Below, piece after piece: positions 25,168 to 33,856 of a DNA stretch of 64,000 nucleotides. Source of the stretch: Parabacteroides sp. PFB2-10 (GTDB lineage Bacteria > Bacteroidota > Bacteroidia > Bacteroidales > Tannerellaceae); assembly GCF_029893085.1 (NCBI RefSeq), contig NZ_JARXWI010000006.1, forward strand, positions 166,256 to 230,255, read 5' to 3'. Positions within the stretch are counted from its first letter, which is position 1. Each line of letters begins with the position of its first letter. A model generated the notes under the pieces. The model had not been told where the DNA came from, made no database searches, and worked only from the letters and a program-made list of their open reading frames with translations. The position numbers were made by a program, and so were the translations under genes.

Positions 25168-27328
25168 AATCTAATTGTTTCCGTTCCAGATTGGCTTGTA
25201 CGACTTTGATGGTGATTGGGTCGCCTAAGCGATACTCACGTCCGCGGCGGCGTCCGACTAAGCTGTAATTCTTTTCATCGAATTCGTAGTAGTCGTCGTC
25301 GAGATCACGGATAGGCACCAGCCCTTCGCATTTGTTTTCGTTGAGTTCCACGTAAAGTCCCCATTCGGTCACGCCGGAAATCACGCCATCGAACACCATA
25401 CCCAGCTTGTCGCTCATAAACTCCACCTGCTTGTATTTGATCGATGCGCGTTCGGCATTGGCGGCGGTTTGTTCCATTTCAGAGCTATGATCGCAAAGCT
25501 CTTCTATCTTATTCTTTGGCACACTGCGCCCTCCCTCTAAGTAACGTTCCAGCAACCGATGCACCATCATGTCGGGATAGCGGCGGATAGGCGAGGTGAA
25601 ATGTGAATAATGCGGGAAAGCCAATCCGTAATGCCCCACGTTTTCCGTGGAGTAACGTGCTTTCTGCATGGCGCGAATGGCCAAAGTCTCGATCAGATTC
25701 TCTTCCGGACGCCCTTGCGCGCTGTCTAATAGCTTGTTGATGCTTTTGGATATCTCGCTTTCGCTGCCTTCGGTCTTGAGCTTATAGCCGAAACGTCGGA
25801 TGAAAGCGGCGAAGTTTTCCATTTTCTCGGGATTGGGCGCGTTGTGGATACGGTAAACAAATGTTTTCTTCGGTTTTCCTTTGGCAGGCAGCCCAACATA
25901 TTCAGCCACCGTGCGATTGGCCAAAAGCATAAACTCTTCGATCAATTTGTTAGACTCTTTGGCCTCTTTGAAGTAGACACGGAGCGGTTTGCCCTGTTCG
26001 TCGATTTCGAATTTTACTTCGTAGCGGTCGAAGTTGATCGCGCCATTCTTGAAGCGGCGATCGCGTATGCGCTGAGCCAATTGGTTGAGCATCAAGATCT
26101 CCTCCTTGTAGTCGCCTTCGCCTGTTTCGATCACCTCCTGCGCCTCTTCGTAGGTGAATCGGCGATCGCTGCAGATCACTGTCCGGACAATCCGTGAGTT
26201 CTTCACGACAGCATTCTCATCCATTTCAAAGATAACCGAGAAGCAAAGTTTTTCTTCATCCGGACGAAGGGAGCAGATCAGGTTGCTCAATCGTTCGGGC
26301 AGCATCGGAATGGTGCGATCGACCAGGTAGACTGAGGTGGCACGCTTCTGCGCCTCTTTCTCAATAATGCTTTCCGGTCGGACATAATAGGTCACATCAG
26401 CAATATGCACGCCGATCTCCCAATTGCCATTCTCCAGGCGGCGCATCGAGAGGGCATCGTCAAAGTCTTTCGCATCCTTCGGGTCGATGGTGAAGGTGGT
26501 GATTTTACGGAAATCCTCCCGCTTCGCGATTTCTTCCTGCGGAATCTCCTCCGGTATGCGGTTGGCCGCCTTTTCTACCGCTTCGGGGTATTTATAAGGC
26601 AAGCCGAACTCCGCCAGAATCGCGTGCATCTCGGTGGTGTTATCGCCGGCTTCGCCCAGGATATCAATCACCTGCCCGATCGGGTTCTTATGTTCGTCGG
26701 GCCATTCCACGATCTTCACAATCGCTTTATCCCCGTTTTTCCCGCCTTTCAGTTTATCTTTCGGAATAAAGATATCGTTCGCCAGGGTTTTATTCTCCGT
26801 CACTAAGAAAGCAAAACCTTTGGCTACCTGCAGTTTTCCAACGTAGGTGGTCTCTTTGCGCTCCAAGACTTCCAATACCTCTGCTTCCGGCTCAGCCCCT
26901 TTGCGTTTGGCAAAGAGTTGCACCTTCACCTTGTCACCGTCCATGGCATGCGCCGAATTGCGCTCGGCCACAAAGACCGCGGCACCTCCGTCTTCCGGCA
27001 TAAAGGAGTTTTTCCCGTTGCTGCGGCGCATAAAAGTGCCTACCGCCTGTGTGCCTAAATTATGTAATTTGTACCGTCCGCGGTCGATCTCCGTGATGAA
27101 ATTATCGGCCGCCAGGTCATACAGGATATCTACCACCTGCAATTTCTGCACCTGATTCTCTACGCCGATCATTTTGCTGATCTGCTTATAATTGAATGGC
27201 TCCTGTGGAGAGGATTGGAAGGCGGCAATAATTGCCGGTATCATCTGCTGCTTTTTCAGGCGTTTACTGCCCTGTTTTTTCTCTTTCTTCTCCGGTTTCT
27301 CTTTTCTTTTATGTCTGTTTTTTGCCAT
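25154..27328 (-). CDS. rnr: Ribonuclease R
   Basis: A 724-residue 3'-5' exoribonuclease that degrades structured RNA. Order of parts: a very basic N-terminal tail (MAKNRHKRKEKPEKKEKK), a winged-helix segment (FNYKQISKMIGV), two cold-shock-like RNA-binding domains, and the RNB catalytic domain with FTIDPKDAKDFDDALS (metal-binding aspartates, about 285-300), HIADVTYYVRP and HYSHFTSPIRRYPD. A C-terminal S1 domain ends in PITIKVVQANLERKQLDF. Full length for the family. It is transcribed 20 bp after namZ, so the two are probably one unit. Confidence 0.96.
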   Translation of the reverse strand: MAKNRHKRKEKPEKKEKKQGSKRLKKQQMIPAIIAAFQSSPQEPFNYKQISKMIGVENQVQKLQVVDILYDLAADNFITEIDRGRYKLHNLGTQAVGTFMRRSNGKNSFMPEDGGAAVFVAERNSAHAMDGDKVKVQLFAKRKGAEPEAEVLEVLERKETTYVGKLQVAKGFAFLVTENKTLANDIFIPKDKLKGGKNGDKAIVKIVEWPDEHKNPIGQVIDILGEAGDNTTEMHAILAEFGLPYKYPEAVEKAANRIPEEIPQEEIAKREDFRKITTFTIDPKDAKDFDDALSMRRLENGNWEIGVHIADVTYYVRPESIIEKEAQKRATSVYLVDRTIPMLPERLSNLICSLRPDEEKLCFSVIFEMDENAVVKNSRIVRTVICSDRRFTYEEAQEVIETGEGDYKEEILMLNQLAQRIRDRRFKNGAINFDRYEVKFEIDEQGKPLRVYFKEAKESNKLIEEFMLLANRTVAEYVGLPAKGKPKKTFVYRIHNAPNPEKMENFAAFIRRFGYKLKTEGSESEISKSINKLLDSAQGRPEENLIETLAIRAMQKARYSTENVGHYGLAFPHYSHFTSPIRRYPDMMVHRLLERYLEGGRSVPKNKIEELCDHSSEMEQTAANAERASIKYKQVEFMSDKLGMVFDGVISGVTEWGLYVELNENKCEGLVPIRDLDDDYYEFDEKNYSLVGRRRGREYRLGDPITIKVVQANLERKQLDFMMV

Positions 27329-27348
27329 AATGTGCTGTTTCTAATCAT

Positions 27349-28530
27349 TTAATACAATAAATATTTCTGTCGCATTTCCCGGTAGGCATCCAGGTCGGCC
27401 TGCCAACTGGCGCGTATCTCCTCTTCGGTCATGCCATTGGTTAGCTGCATACGAAGCTCTTTGGATCCGGCCAATAGGTCGAACCAGTCGGGACGGGTGA
27501 AGAATTTTGCCCGGTCGTCGCCCGCCTTATTCAGGAAGTCGATCAGGAAACGAAGCGTGAAGCCTCCTTCAAAAGCTGTTTGCTGCAGGTCTACCCCATA
27601 ACAAACCTTGTCTTTATGCATGGGGTTGGTGTCGAATCCCGGGAGTGAAACGGGCGTGAACTGGAAGTCGCCATAACTCGGATCGGGATACCCCAACACC
27701 TGGAACGGGAAATAAGTCCCCCGACCCACGCTGATTCCTGTCCCTTCAAAGAGACAGAGGGAGGGATAAAGGCGGATCGATTGGTCGTTCGGCAGGTTAG
27801 GAGAGGGCTTGACCGGCAGCCAATAGGGATCGCCATGCTGCCAGTTTTCCATCTCTATGACCGTGAGTCGGCAGGTGTCGGGCGTCGATTGCAACCATCT
27901 TTCGCCATTGATCATCCGGGCCAGTTCGCCCACTGTCAGCCCGTGCAACAAAGGAATCTTATGCATACCGACAAACGACTCGAATCCGTCCCGGCGCATC
28001 GGTCCGTCCACGAAGTCATTCGGATTCGGGCGGTCGAATACAATCACCTCTTTTCCGTTTTCCGCACAAGCCTCCATTACATAGTGCATCGTGCTGATAT
28101 AGGTATAAAAGCGGGTGCCTACATCCTGAATATCGAAAACAATGACATCCAGATCGGCCAGTTGGGCAGCTGTTGGCTTTCGGTTGCGTCCGTATATCGA
28201 TACGATGGGAATGCCCGTTCGTTGATCACGGCTGTCGTCAATCTCCGCCCCGGCATCTTCCGTCCCCCGGAAGCCGTGTTCAGGTGCAAACACCTTGATT
28301 ATGTTTATCTTTTCAGCCAGCAATGTGTCTAATACATGTACCTGCGTATTCTCCAGAATAGAGGTTTGGTTGACAACCAGCCCAACCCGCTTCCCCTCTA
28401 ATAAGGGCAAAATCACCTCCATCCGCTCAGCACCCAGTTGCAATTTGGGTTGTTGCGCGCAGAGACTGCCTGTCGAATACAAAAAAACAAAGACAATACC
28501 TATTTTGTTTAAATATTCTATTATACGCAT
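27349..28530 (-). CDS. namZ: Exo-beta-N-acetylmuramidase NamZ (DUF1343, GH171)
   Basis: A 393-residue exported enzyme with an N-terminal hydrophobic leader ending LCAQQ. The DUF1343 hallmarks are present: GKRVGLVVNQTSIL, VFAPEHGFRG (the conserved Glu is the proposed catalytic residue), VFDIQDVGTRFYTYISTM, FDRPNP and PVKPSPNLPNDQSIRLYPSLCLFEGT. Characterised members remove terminal MurNAc from peptidoglycan fragments, so a role in wall turnover in the periplasm is likely. The gene heads a minus-strand unit with rnr. A TATGTTTG -7 box (complement of 28555-28562) lies about 25 bp upstream of the ATG. Confidence 0.9.
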   Translation of the reverse strand: MRIIEYLNKIGIVFVFLYSTGSLCAQQPKLQLGAERMEVILPLLEGKRVGLVVNQTSILENTQVHVLDTLLAEKINIIKVFAPEHGFRGTEDAGAEIDDSRDQRTGIPIVSIYGRNRKPTAAQLADLDVIVFDIQDVGTRFYTYISTMHYVMEACAENGKEVIVFDRPNPNDFVDGPMRRDGFESFVGMHKIPLLHGLTVGELARMINGERWLQSTPDTCRLTVIEMENWQHGDPYWLPVKPSPNLPNDQSIRLYPSLCLFEGTGISVGRGTYFPFQVLGYPDPSYGDFQFTPVSLPGFDTNPMHKDKVCYGVDLQQTAFEGGFTLRFLIDFLNKAGDDRAKFFTRPDWFDLLAGSKELRMQLTNGMTEEEIRASWQADLDAYREMRQKYLLY

Positions 28531-28916
28531 AAATACTTTATTCTAAGCCTTATGCAAACATACGGAAAAATTAATCAATTTCGCTTCTATCGCTCTATTT
28601 TCGCTATTTGATATTTTGCTTTGCACTTCGTTTTATTTGCTAAGTGAAATTGACATTTTGTCAAAAGCGCGGGAGAATGTTGGAGAAAACCCGGGACTTT
28701 GAAGACAAACTCCCGGGAGTTAGTATTTGTTAACATTTGAAGTGTAAGCAAACAGGGCTGATTTTAACTAAAAACATCCCCCTTCTGCTTACACCTGTGT
28801 TTTTCGATTTATCTGCCGAATATCGTTTCGCGGATGCATCGTTTTTCTGAAGAATAGATCGTATATTTGTATGTTGTAAATAAAGTGTAACCCCTTCCTC
28901 AACAGTTCTATTGAAG
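28531..28916. other. Divergent intergenic region namZ / cmk with repeat element
   Basis: 386 bp. It has the namZ -7 box on the left, the type B palindromic element (28647-28797) in the middle, and a TATATTTG -7 box at 28862-28869 for cmk on the right. No small gene is seen. Confidence 0.65.
28647..28797 (-). repeat. CTCCCGGGAG palindromic element, type B copy 1
   Basis: About 150 bp, matching 35287-35435 in reverse orientation. It shares the core CTCCCGGGAG (28710-28719) and GTTTGTCTTCAAAGTCCCG with the type A elements, but its end carries the wider palindrome GTGTAAGC (28742-28749) / GCTTACAC (28787-28794) around a TTTTAACTAAAA segment, and TTGACATTTTGTCAA on the other side. Confidence 0.88.
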
Positions 28917-29612
28917 ATGAAAAAGATTACCATTGCGATCGACGGACATTCCTCAAGCGGAAAGAGTACCATGGCCAAAGATTTGGCTAAAACCATTGGT
29001 TATACCTATATAGATACCGGTGCTATGTATCGGGCAGTCACCTTATACGGCCTGCAGCAAGGCCTGTTTTCCGGTGACACGCTGGATGAAGAGAGACTAC
29101 GGGAAGAGATGAAAAACATACATATCTCTTTTCGTCCGAATCCAGAAACCGGACGCCCGGATACCCTTTTGAACGGAGTCGATGTGGAAAAGGATATACG
29201 GGGCATGGAGGTGTCCAACCATGTAAGTCCGGTGGCTGCGTTGGATTTCGTGCGCTATGAGCTGGTAGAACAGCAAAAAAAAATGGGACGTGGCAAAGGT
29301 GTTGTTATGGATGGGCGCGATGTCGGCACGGTGATCTTCCCGGATGCCGAGTTGAAGGTGTTTATAACGGCATCGCCCGAGGTGCGCGCCCGGCGTCGGT
29401 TGGACGAATTGCAGGGGAAAGGGCTTGATGTCTCTTACGAAGAGATCCTCGAGAATGTCAAAAAACGCGATTTTATCGATTCGACCCGTGAGGTAGGCCC
29501 TCTGAAACAGGCGGAGGATGCGATCCTGTTAGACAACTCCAACATGAGTCTGGAGGAGCAAAAGGCATGGCTGCTGGAGCAATACGAGAAAATTATGAAT
29601 TATGAATTATGA
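28917..29612 (+). CDS. cmk: Cytidylate kinase
   Basis: A 231-residue kinase that phosphorylates CMP and dCMP. The P-loop is [20 protein letters not shown], followed by [12 protein letters not shown], the CMP-binding insertion with [18 protein letters not shown], and the catalytic [20 protein letters not shown] and [11 protein letters not shown] 28917 is used (an upstream TTG is less likely). The last five codons (MNYEL) and the stop are part of the AATTATG repeat that fills the following gap. The order cmk-ispH-pfkA is typical of Bacteroidales. Confidence 0.95.
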   Translation: MKKITIAIDGHSSSGKSTMAKDLAKTIGYTYIDTGAMYRAVTLYGLQQGLFSGDTLDEERLREEMKNIHISFRPNPETGRPDTLLNGVDVEKDIRGMEVSNHVSPVAALDFVRYELVEQQKKMGRGKGVVMDGRDVGTVIFPDAELKVFITASPEVRARRRLDELQGKGLDVSYEEILENVKKRDFIDSTREVGPLKQAEDAILLDNSNMSLEEQKAWLLEQYEKIMNYEL

Positions 29613-29730
29613 ATTATGTTTTTCATTCTTCACTCTTTATTGCTTTACGCCTTCGGCTAAGCGATTTCCGCTTCGCTCCAATTGCTTTACGCTTCGCTAA
29701 GCGATCTTCGATTCATAATTCATAATTAAA
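29597..29730. repeat. AATTATG array and GCTTTACGC hairpin modules after cmk
   Basis: Three AATTATG heptamers overlap the cmk stop. They are followed by ATTGCTTTACGCCTTCGGCTAAGCGAT and ATTGCTTTACGCTTCGCTAAGCGAT hairpin modules and closed by inverted CATAATT heptamers (29715-29728). The same module occurs in the fimbrial leaders (5736, 12378) and as a tandem triplet at 41143-41229. Confidence 0.85.
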
Positions 29731-29735
29731 CTACG

Positions 29736-30605
29736 GTGGTTCAAGTTGAAATAGATAAAAGTTCCGGTTTTTGTTTTGGTGTCGTAACGGCTATCGAAAG
29801 TGCCGAGCGCGAACTGAAAAAGGAGGCTGTGCTTTACTGCCTGGGGGACATTGTGCATAACAACCTGGAGGTTGAACGCCTCAAAATAGAGGGGTTGCGC
29901 ACCATCGACCATGCAGCGCTTGCCGATCTGCAGGGAGAAAAGGTATTGCTTCGTGCCCATGGTGAACCGCCTTCCACCTATGAACTGGCACGGAAAAACA
30001 ATATTACGATCATCGATGCTACCTGCCCTGTGGTATTGCGGCTGCAACGGAAAATACACAGTTGCTACCTTCAGTCGAAAACCGATCGCAGTCAACTGGT
30101 GATCTACGGTAAAAAAGGACACGCCGAAGTGAACGGACTGGTTGGCCAAACGGAAGGAACGGCCATTGTAATAGAAAGCGTAGAAGACCTGGAAAAACTC
30201 GACTTCGAAAGGGATATCATTCTCTTCTCGCAAACGACCAAATCGTTGGATGGATTTCGTGAGATCATTGAGGAAATAAAACGGCGGATCAGCGGCGGGG
30301 TCAAATTCGATTACCACGACACGATCTGTCGTCAGGTGGCCAACCGCTTACCGAATATCAAGAAGTTTGCAGCAAGCCATGATTGGATCTACTTTGTGGC
30401 AGGGGTGAAGAGTTCCAACGGGCGTGTGTTGTTTGAAGAATGCCTGAAAGCCAATCCAAACACCTTGTTTATCACCGAAGCGCGGGAGATTACCGAAGCC
30501 TTGCCGCCGGAGGTAAAGACCGTCGGTGTATGTGGAGCCACCTCAACACCCAAATGGCTGATGGAAGAGGTGGCAAACAGGATAAATGATCTGAATAATT
30601 TATAG
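29736..30605 (+). CDS. ispH: 4-hydroxy-3-methylbut-2-enyl diphosphate reductase
   Basis: A 289-residue iron-sulfur enzyme, the last step of the MEP isoprenoid pathway, making IPP and DMAPP. The three cluster cysteines are in SGFCFGV, DATCPVV and VCGATSTPK; HNNLEVERL, LRAHGEPPSTY and the catalytic-site Glu region GQTEGT are present. The start is a GTG at 29736, just inside the end of the AT-rich repeat; no ATG fits the conserved N-terminus VEIDKSSGFCFGV. It follows cmk by 123 bp and precedes pfkA by 89 bp. Confidence 0.96.
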   Translation: MVQVEIDKSSGFCFGVVTAIESAERELKKEAVLYCLGDIVHNNLEVERLKIEGLRTIDHAALADLQGEKVLLRAHGEPPSTYELARKNNITIIDATCPVVLRLQRKIHSCYLQSKTDRSQLVIYGKKGHAEVNGLVGQTEGTAIVIESVEDLEKLDFERDIILFSQTTKSLDGFREIIEEIKRRISGGVKFDYHDTICRQVANRLPNIKKFAASHDWIYFVAGVKSSNGRVLFEECLKANPNTLFITEAREITEALPPEVKTVGVCGATSTPKWLMEEVANRINDLNNL

Positions 30606-30694
30606 ATTCAACCGAAACGTGAATTGCAGAATTTTCACGTTTACTATCAATTAAAATCCTTAATTTTGCTGCGAACTAATAAACAAAATACGCT

Positions 30695-31675
30695 ATGTCT
30701 ACAGTGAAGTGTATTGGCATTTTAACCTCCGGAGGTGATGCACCCGGCATGAACGCAGCCATACGTGCCGTAACCCGCACGGCTATTTATCAGGGTATGA
30801 GCGTAAAAGGCATATATCGTGGTTACAAAGGATTGATCACAAATGAGATTGAAGATTTTAAAACACAGAACGTAAGTAATATTATTCAACGGGGTGGTAC
30901 GATTTTGAAGACCGCCCGCTGCGAAGAATTCCGTACACCCGAAGGGCGCAAGCTGGCTTATAAGCGGTTGCAGGAACATGGGATCGAAGCCTTAGTGGCT
31001 ATCGGTGGCGATGGAACGCTGACGGGTGCCCGTATATTTGCGCAAGAGTTTAATTATCCGATTGTCGGATTACCGGGAACAATCGATAATGACCTGTTTG
31101 GAACAGATGTGACCATTGGTTTCGATACGGCTCTCAACACCATTATGGAGTGTGTCGATAAGATCCGCGACACGGCGACTTCGCATGATCGCTTGTTTTT
31201 CATTGAGGTAATGGGGCGCGAAGCCGGGTTCCTGGCGCTCAACGGTGCCATTGCTTCCGGAGCGGAGGCGGCGATCATTCCGGAGATCTCTATCGAGAAA
31301 GACCAATTGTCGGAAATGATCGACAACGGTTTCCGCAAATCGAAGAACAGCAGTATCGTATTGGTGGCGGAAAGTGAGATTACAGGAGGCGCGATGGGCG
31401 TAGCTGAACGTGTAAAGAAAGAGTACCCGCAGTTCGACGTGCGTGTTTCTATCCTGGGTCACTTGCAACGTGGAGGTTCTCCGACAGCACGCGACCGCAT
31501 CCTGGCAACCCGCATGGGCGTGGCTGCGATCGATGCAATCCTTGAAGACCAGCGCAATGTGATGATCGGGATACAAAACGAAGCAATCACCTATATCCCC
31601 TTCTCAAAAGCGATCAAGAACATCAAAGGAATTGACCGCGACCTGGTCAATACCTTGCGAATTTCCTCCATTTAA
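30695..31675 (+). CDS. pfkA: ATP-dependent 6-phosphofructokinase
   Basis: A 326-residue glycolytic kinase. The ATP-binding start is [18 protein letters not shown], then GGDGTLTGA, the catalytic segment [20 protein letters not shown] (Asp of TIDND) and substrate-binding [12 protein letters not shown] and [20 protein letters not shown] at the second ATP site fits ATP-dependent rather than PPi-dependent enzymes. A TAATTTTG -7 box (30661-30668) ends 26 bp before the ATG, so it may have its own promoter in addition to read-through from ispH. Confidence 0.96.
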   Translation: MSTVKCIGILTSGGDAPGMNAAIRAVTRTAIYQGMSVKGIYRGYKGLITNEIEDFKTQNVSNIIQRGGTILKTARCEEFRTPEGRKLAYKRLQEHGIEALVAIGGDGTLTGARIFAQEFNYPIVGLPGTIDNDLFGTDVTIGFDTALNTIMECVDKIRDTATSHDRLFFIEVMGREAGFLALNGAIASGAEAAIIPEISIEKDQLSEMIDNGFRKSKNSSIVLVAESEITGGAMGVAERVKKEYPQFDVRVSILGHLQRGGSPTARDRILATRMGVAAIDAILEDQRNVMIGIQNEAITYIPFSKAIKNIKGIDRDLVNTLRISSI

Positions 31676-31692
31676 CGAGGGATATATACTAT

Positions 31693-31737
31693 AAAAAAAG
31701 ACCTTAAAGGATGATATACCTTTAAGGTCTTTTTTTA
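31693..31737. terminator. Bidirectional intrinsic terminator, pfkA / rsmD
   Basis: AAAAAAAGACCTTAAAGG, an 8-nt loop, then CCTTTAAGGTCTTTTTTT: a perfect stem with A and T runs, between two convergent genes. Confidence 0.95.
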
Positions 31738-31752
31738 TAAGAGCAAGGCTCC

Positions 31753-32292
31753 TTATTCTTTTATAAAAACACTGAAGTTGACTGATCCATAGACCCTGCG
31801 CTGGTTGTAGTAAGGCAGCTCCGAGAAATCGTATTCTTTGGGATGTTCCATCACAAATATTCCTTCGGGGCGAAGCAGGTTTCTATCGAGTACGATCCGG
31901 GGGATTTCTGCCAAGTCTTCCAATTTATAAGGCGGATCAGCAAAGATTATATCGTAACTCTCCGCCTTGGCACGCTCCAGAAAACGGAAAACATCGCCAC
32001 GGATCAATGAGAGATGCTCCTCTTTTAGCTCCCGGGCCACCTTCTGAATGAAGTTGGCGTGTGCGTTGTTTAGCTCTACTGCCGTTACCCGGCGGCAGCC
32101 ACGCGACAGCATTTCAAACGAAATACTCCCTGTTCCGGCAAAAAGATCAAGGGCTTCCAGGTCATCAAAGTCGACAAGGTTCGACAAAACATTGAATATA
32201 TTCTCCCTGGCAAAATCGGTTGTCGGCCGGGCACTGAAGTTAGACGGAACGGAGAAACGCCGTCTTCCGTATTTTCCACTTATGATTCGCAT
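31753..32292 (-). CDS. rsmD: 16S rRNA (guanine-966-N2)-methyltransferase RsmD
   Basis: A 179-residue SAM-dependent methyltransferase. It begins MRIISGKYGRRRF, has the RPTTDFARENIFNVL segment, the SAM-binding ALDLFAGTGSISFEMLSRG and the catalytic IIFADPPYKL (DPPY), all at family positions. It overlaps the DUF3822 gene upstream by 13 bp and is the last gene of a three-gene minus-strand unit. Confidence 0.94.
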   Translation of the reverse strand: MRIISGKYGRRRFSVPSNFSARPTTDFARENIFNVLSNLVDFDDLEALDLFAGTGSISFEMLSRGCRRVTAVELNNAHANFIQKVARELKEEHLSLIRGDVFRFLERAKAESYDIIFADPPYKLEDLAEIPRIVLDRNLLRPEGIFVMEHPKEYDFSELPYYNQRRVYGSVNFSVFIKE

Positions 32293-33116
32293 GTACTTAA
32301 AGCTATAAGATCGACAGGGGTATGCATTATTTCATCGCCCAATAAATAGGCATCGGCAGGGATTCCGCCCGCTTCTACCCGACGAAGATAAGGGTTGAGG
32401 GCTTCGATAATCTCCTGTTTTGTTTGTCCTTTCCCACCTTCTCCATAGATAAAAAGCTGATCTTTATATTGATCCATGCCTGTCGAGCGCCAGATATACA
32501 AGAGGTAATACAGTATGTCCTCTGTTGTTCCCACGGAAAAGGAGTTGATAAACACCGGTTTATCCTGCCGGTAGCAGAAAACATCAATGCGCTTCGGGGA
32601 GATTACCGCAAACATATTGGCCGAAAAAGAGGCCATACTCTGCTTTTTCCAGAAAGGGATCAATAGAGAAGCCGAATGAACAAACAACGGATCGATAAAG
32701 GAACGGGAACAAAACTCATAGGTGTCGTTGTCCATACCATACACAACGACCATATTCTCCTCTTCAAGCGTGTTATGAAGGCATCGGTTTTCCGGCTGTG
32801 AGAAGTTGAAAGCCAGAAATTCTTCCTGCTGCTTTTCGTCGAAAACCTGGGCGGGAACCATCGTAAACTGCGGGAAATCCACAACGAAATACACCTTTCG
32901 GTAGGACCAGGTCAGGAAATCATGCGCATAAAAGAACTCTTTAAACGCCTCCCCGTACGACAAAGCATGGTCAAACTCCGCCTTTCGGATAAAGAAACTG
33001 CCCGGGACAGATGGCATATAGGCGGAAAAAGAAAGTCCATCCGGTTGGAGCCGGATGGACATTATATATTTATCCGATTGATTAATCGTCAACGTATCAG
33101 GAACGCTGATAAGCAT
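32280..33116 (-). CDS. DUF3822 family protein
   Basis: A 278-residue cytoplasmic protein with an N-terminal SIRLQPDGLSFSAYM strand segment and an ATPase-fold-like arrangement seen in DUF3822 (pairs of beta-rich halves, FFIRKAEFDHAL, SFSANMFAVISPKRIDVF, NSFSVGTTEDILYYLLY). No catalytic motif is visible. In Bacteroidales it is regularly found directly before rsmD, with overlapping genes as here, so a role linked to the methyltransferase or ribosome assembly is possible but unproven. It starts 6 bp after the stop of the upstream gene. Confidence 0.87.
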   Translation of the reverse strand: MLISVPDTLTINQSDKYIMSIRLQPDGLSFSAYMPSVPGSFFIRKAEFDHALSYGEAFKEFFYAHDFLTWSYRKVYFVVDFPQFTMVPAQVFDEKQQEEFLAFNFSQPENRCLHNTLEEENMVVVYGMDNDTYEFCSRSFIDPLFVHSASLLIPFWKKQSMASFSANMFAVISPKRIDVFCYRQDKPVFINSFSVGTTEDILYYLLYIWRSTGMDQYKDQLFIYGEGGKGQTKQEIIEALNPYLRRVEAGGIPADAYLLGDEIMHTPVDLIALSTCES

Positions 33117-33122
33117 AAGAAA

Positions 33123-33764
33123 TTAGAGATTTTCCCAGTTACCTGCGCTGTTATTTACCTCATCCAGTGATCCTACGCGAATACCAGCATATTTGCCTTG
33201 CTTTTCAGCTTTGTCGATCAGGTTATAACGCAACTGCGGATCCATTTCTGTCAGGTAGTCTTTGAATAACACACCACATTCAAACACTTTGATTTCGTAA
33301 CCTGTCGGAGAGGTCAGCGTAGCTGTGTCCATGCTGAACTCAATACGGTTGCCCGGTACAGCAGGCACATAACGCATGTTAGCTACGTCATATCCTCTGC
33401 CCAAAAGCGTGTCTTTTGCAAGCATCCACAGCGTATCACGACGGATCAAACCTTCTTTTACTGCCTGTTGTTCTGTCATCCCTTTTTCCAATTGTTCGTC
33501 AGTCAAAACACCTTCTTTAATAACAAAAGGAAGTTGCTCTTCGTTCAGGAATTTTTCCAAATCTGCAAAAGAGCCGGCATGTGTTTTGTGAATATTCTTG
33601 TACTCAATCTGAACCTTACGGATGTCTACCAAACGAGCAATAATTTCCGTATCGCGCGCTTCTTTTTCCTTATTAAATTCAATTGGCCCAGTAATACTCT
33701 TTACGCACATGTAAACAAGCAGGAATACTGCTACAGTCAGTAAAATCTTTAATGTAACTTTCAT
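33123..33764 (-). CDS. Conserved hypothetical protein with N-terminal membrane anchor
   Basis: A 213-residue protein with one N-terminal hydrophobic helix (VTLKILLTVAVFLLVYMCV, about 3-21) and a polar periplasmic-type remainder. The region after the helix is charged and helical (EFNKEKEARDTEIIARLVDI), followed by a repeat-free alpha/beta part. I recognise no family or motif. The pattern of one TM helix followed by a short helical stretch and a globular end is reminiscent of pseudopilin-like or stalk proteins, but there is no prepilin cleavage site. First gene of the DUF3822-rsmD unit; a TATATTTG -7 box (complement of 33799-33806) gives a leader near 30 nt. Confidence 0.75.
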   Translation of the reverse strand: MKVTLKILLTVAVFLLVYMCVKSITGPIEFNKEKEARDTEIIARLVDIRKVQIEYKNIHKTHAGSFADLEKFLNEEQLPFVIKEGVLTDEQLEKGMTEQQAVKEGLIRRDTLWMLAKDTLLGRGYDVANMRYVPAVPGNRIEFSMDTATLTSPTGYEIKVFECGVLFKDYLTEMDPQLRYNLIDKAEKQGKYAGIRVGSLDEVNNSAGNWENL

Positions 33765-33856
33765 GGTTTGTATTGTTTTTTGAATTTATTTCGTCCGGCA
33801 AATATAAAAAGAATATTTAATACCTTACCTTTATCACGAAAATTATTGCTTGTAAA

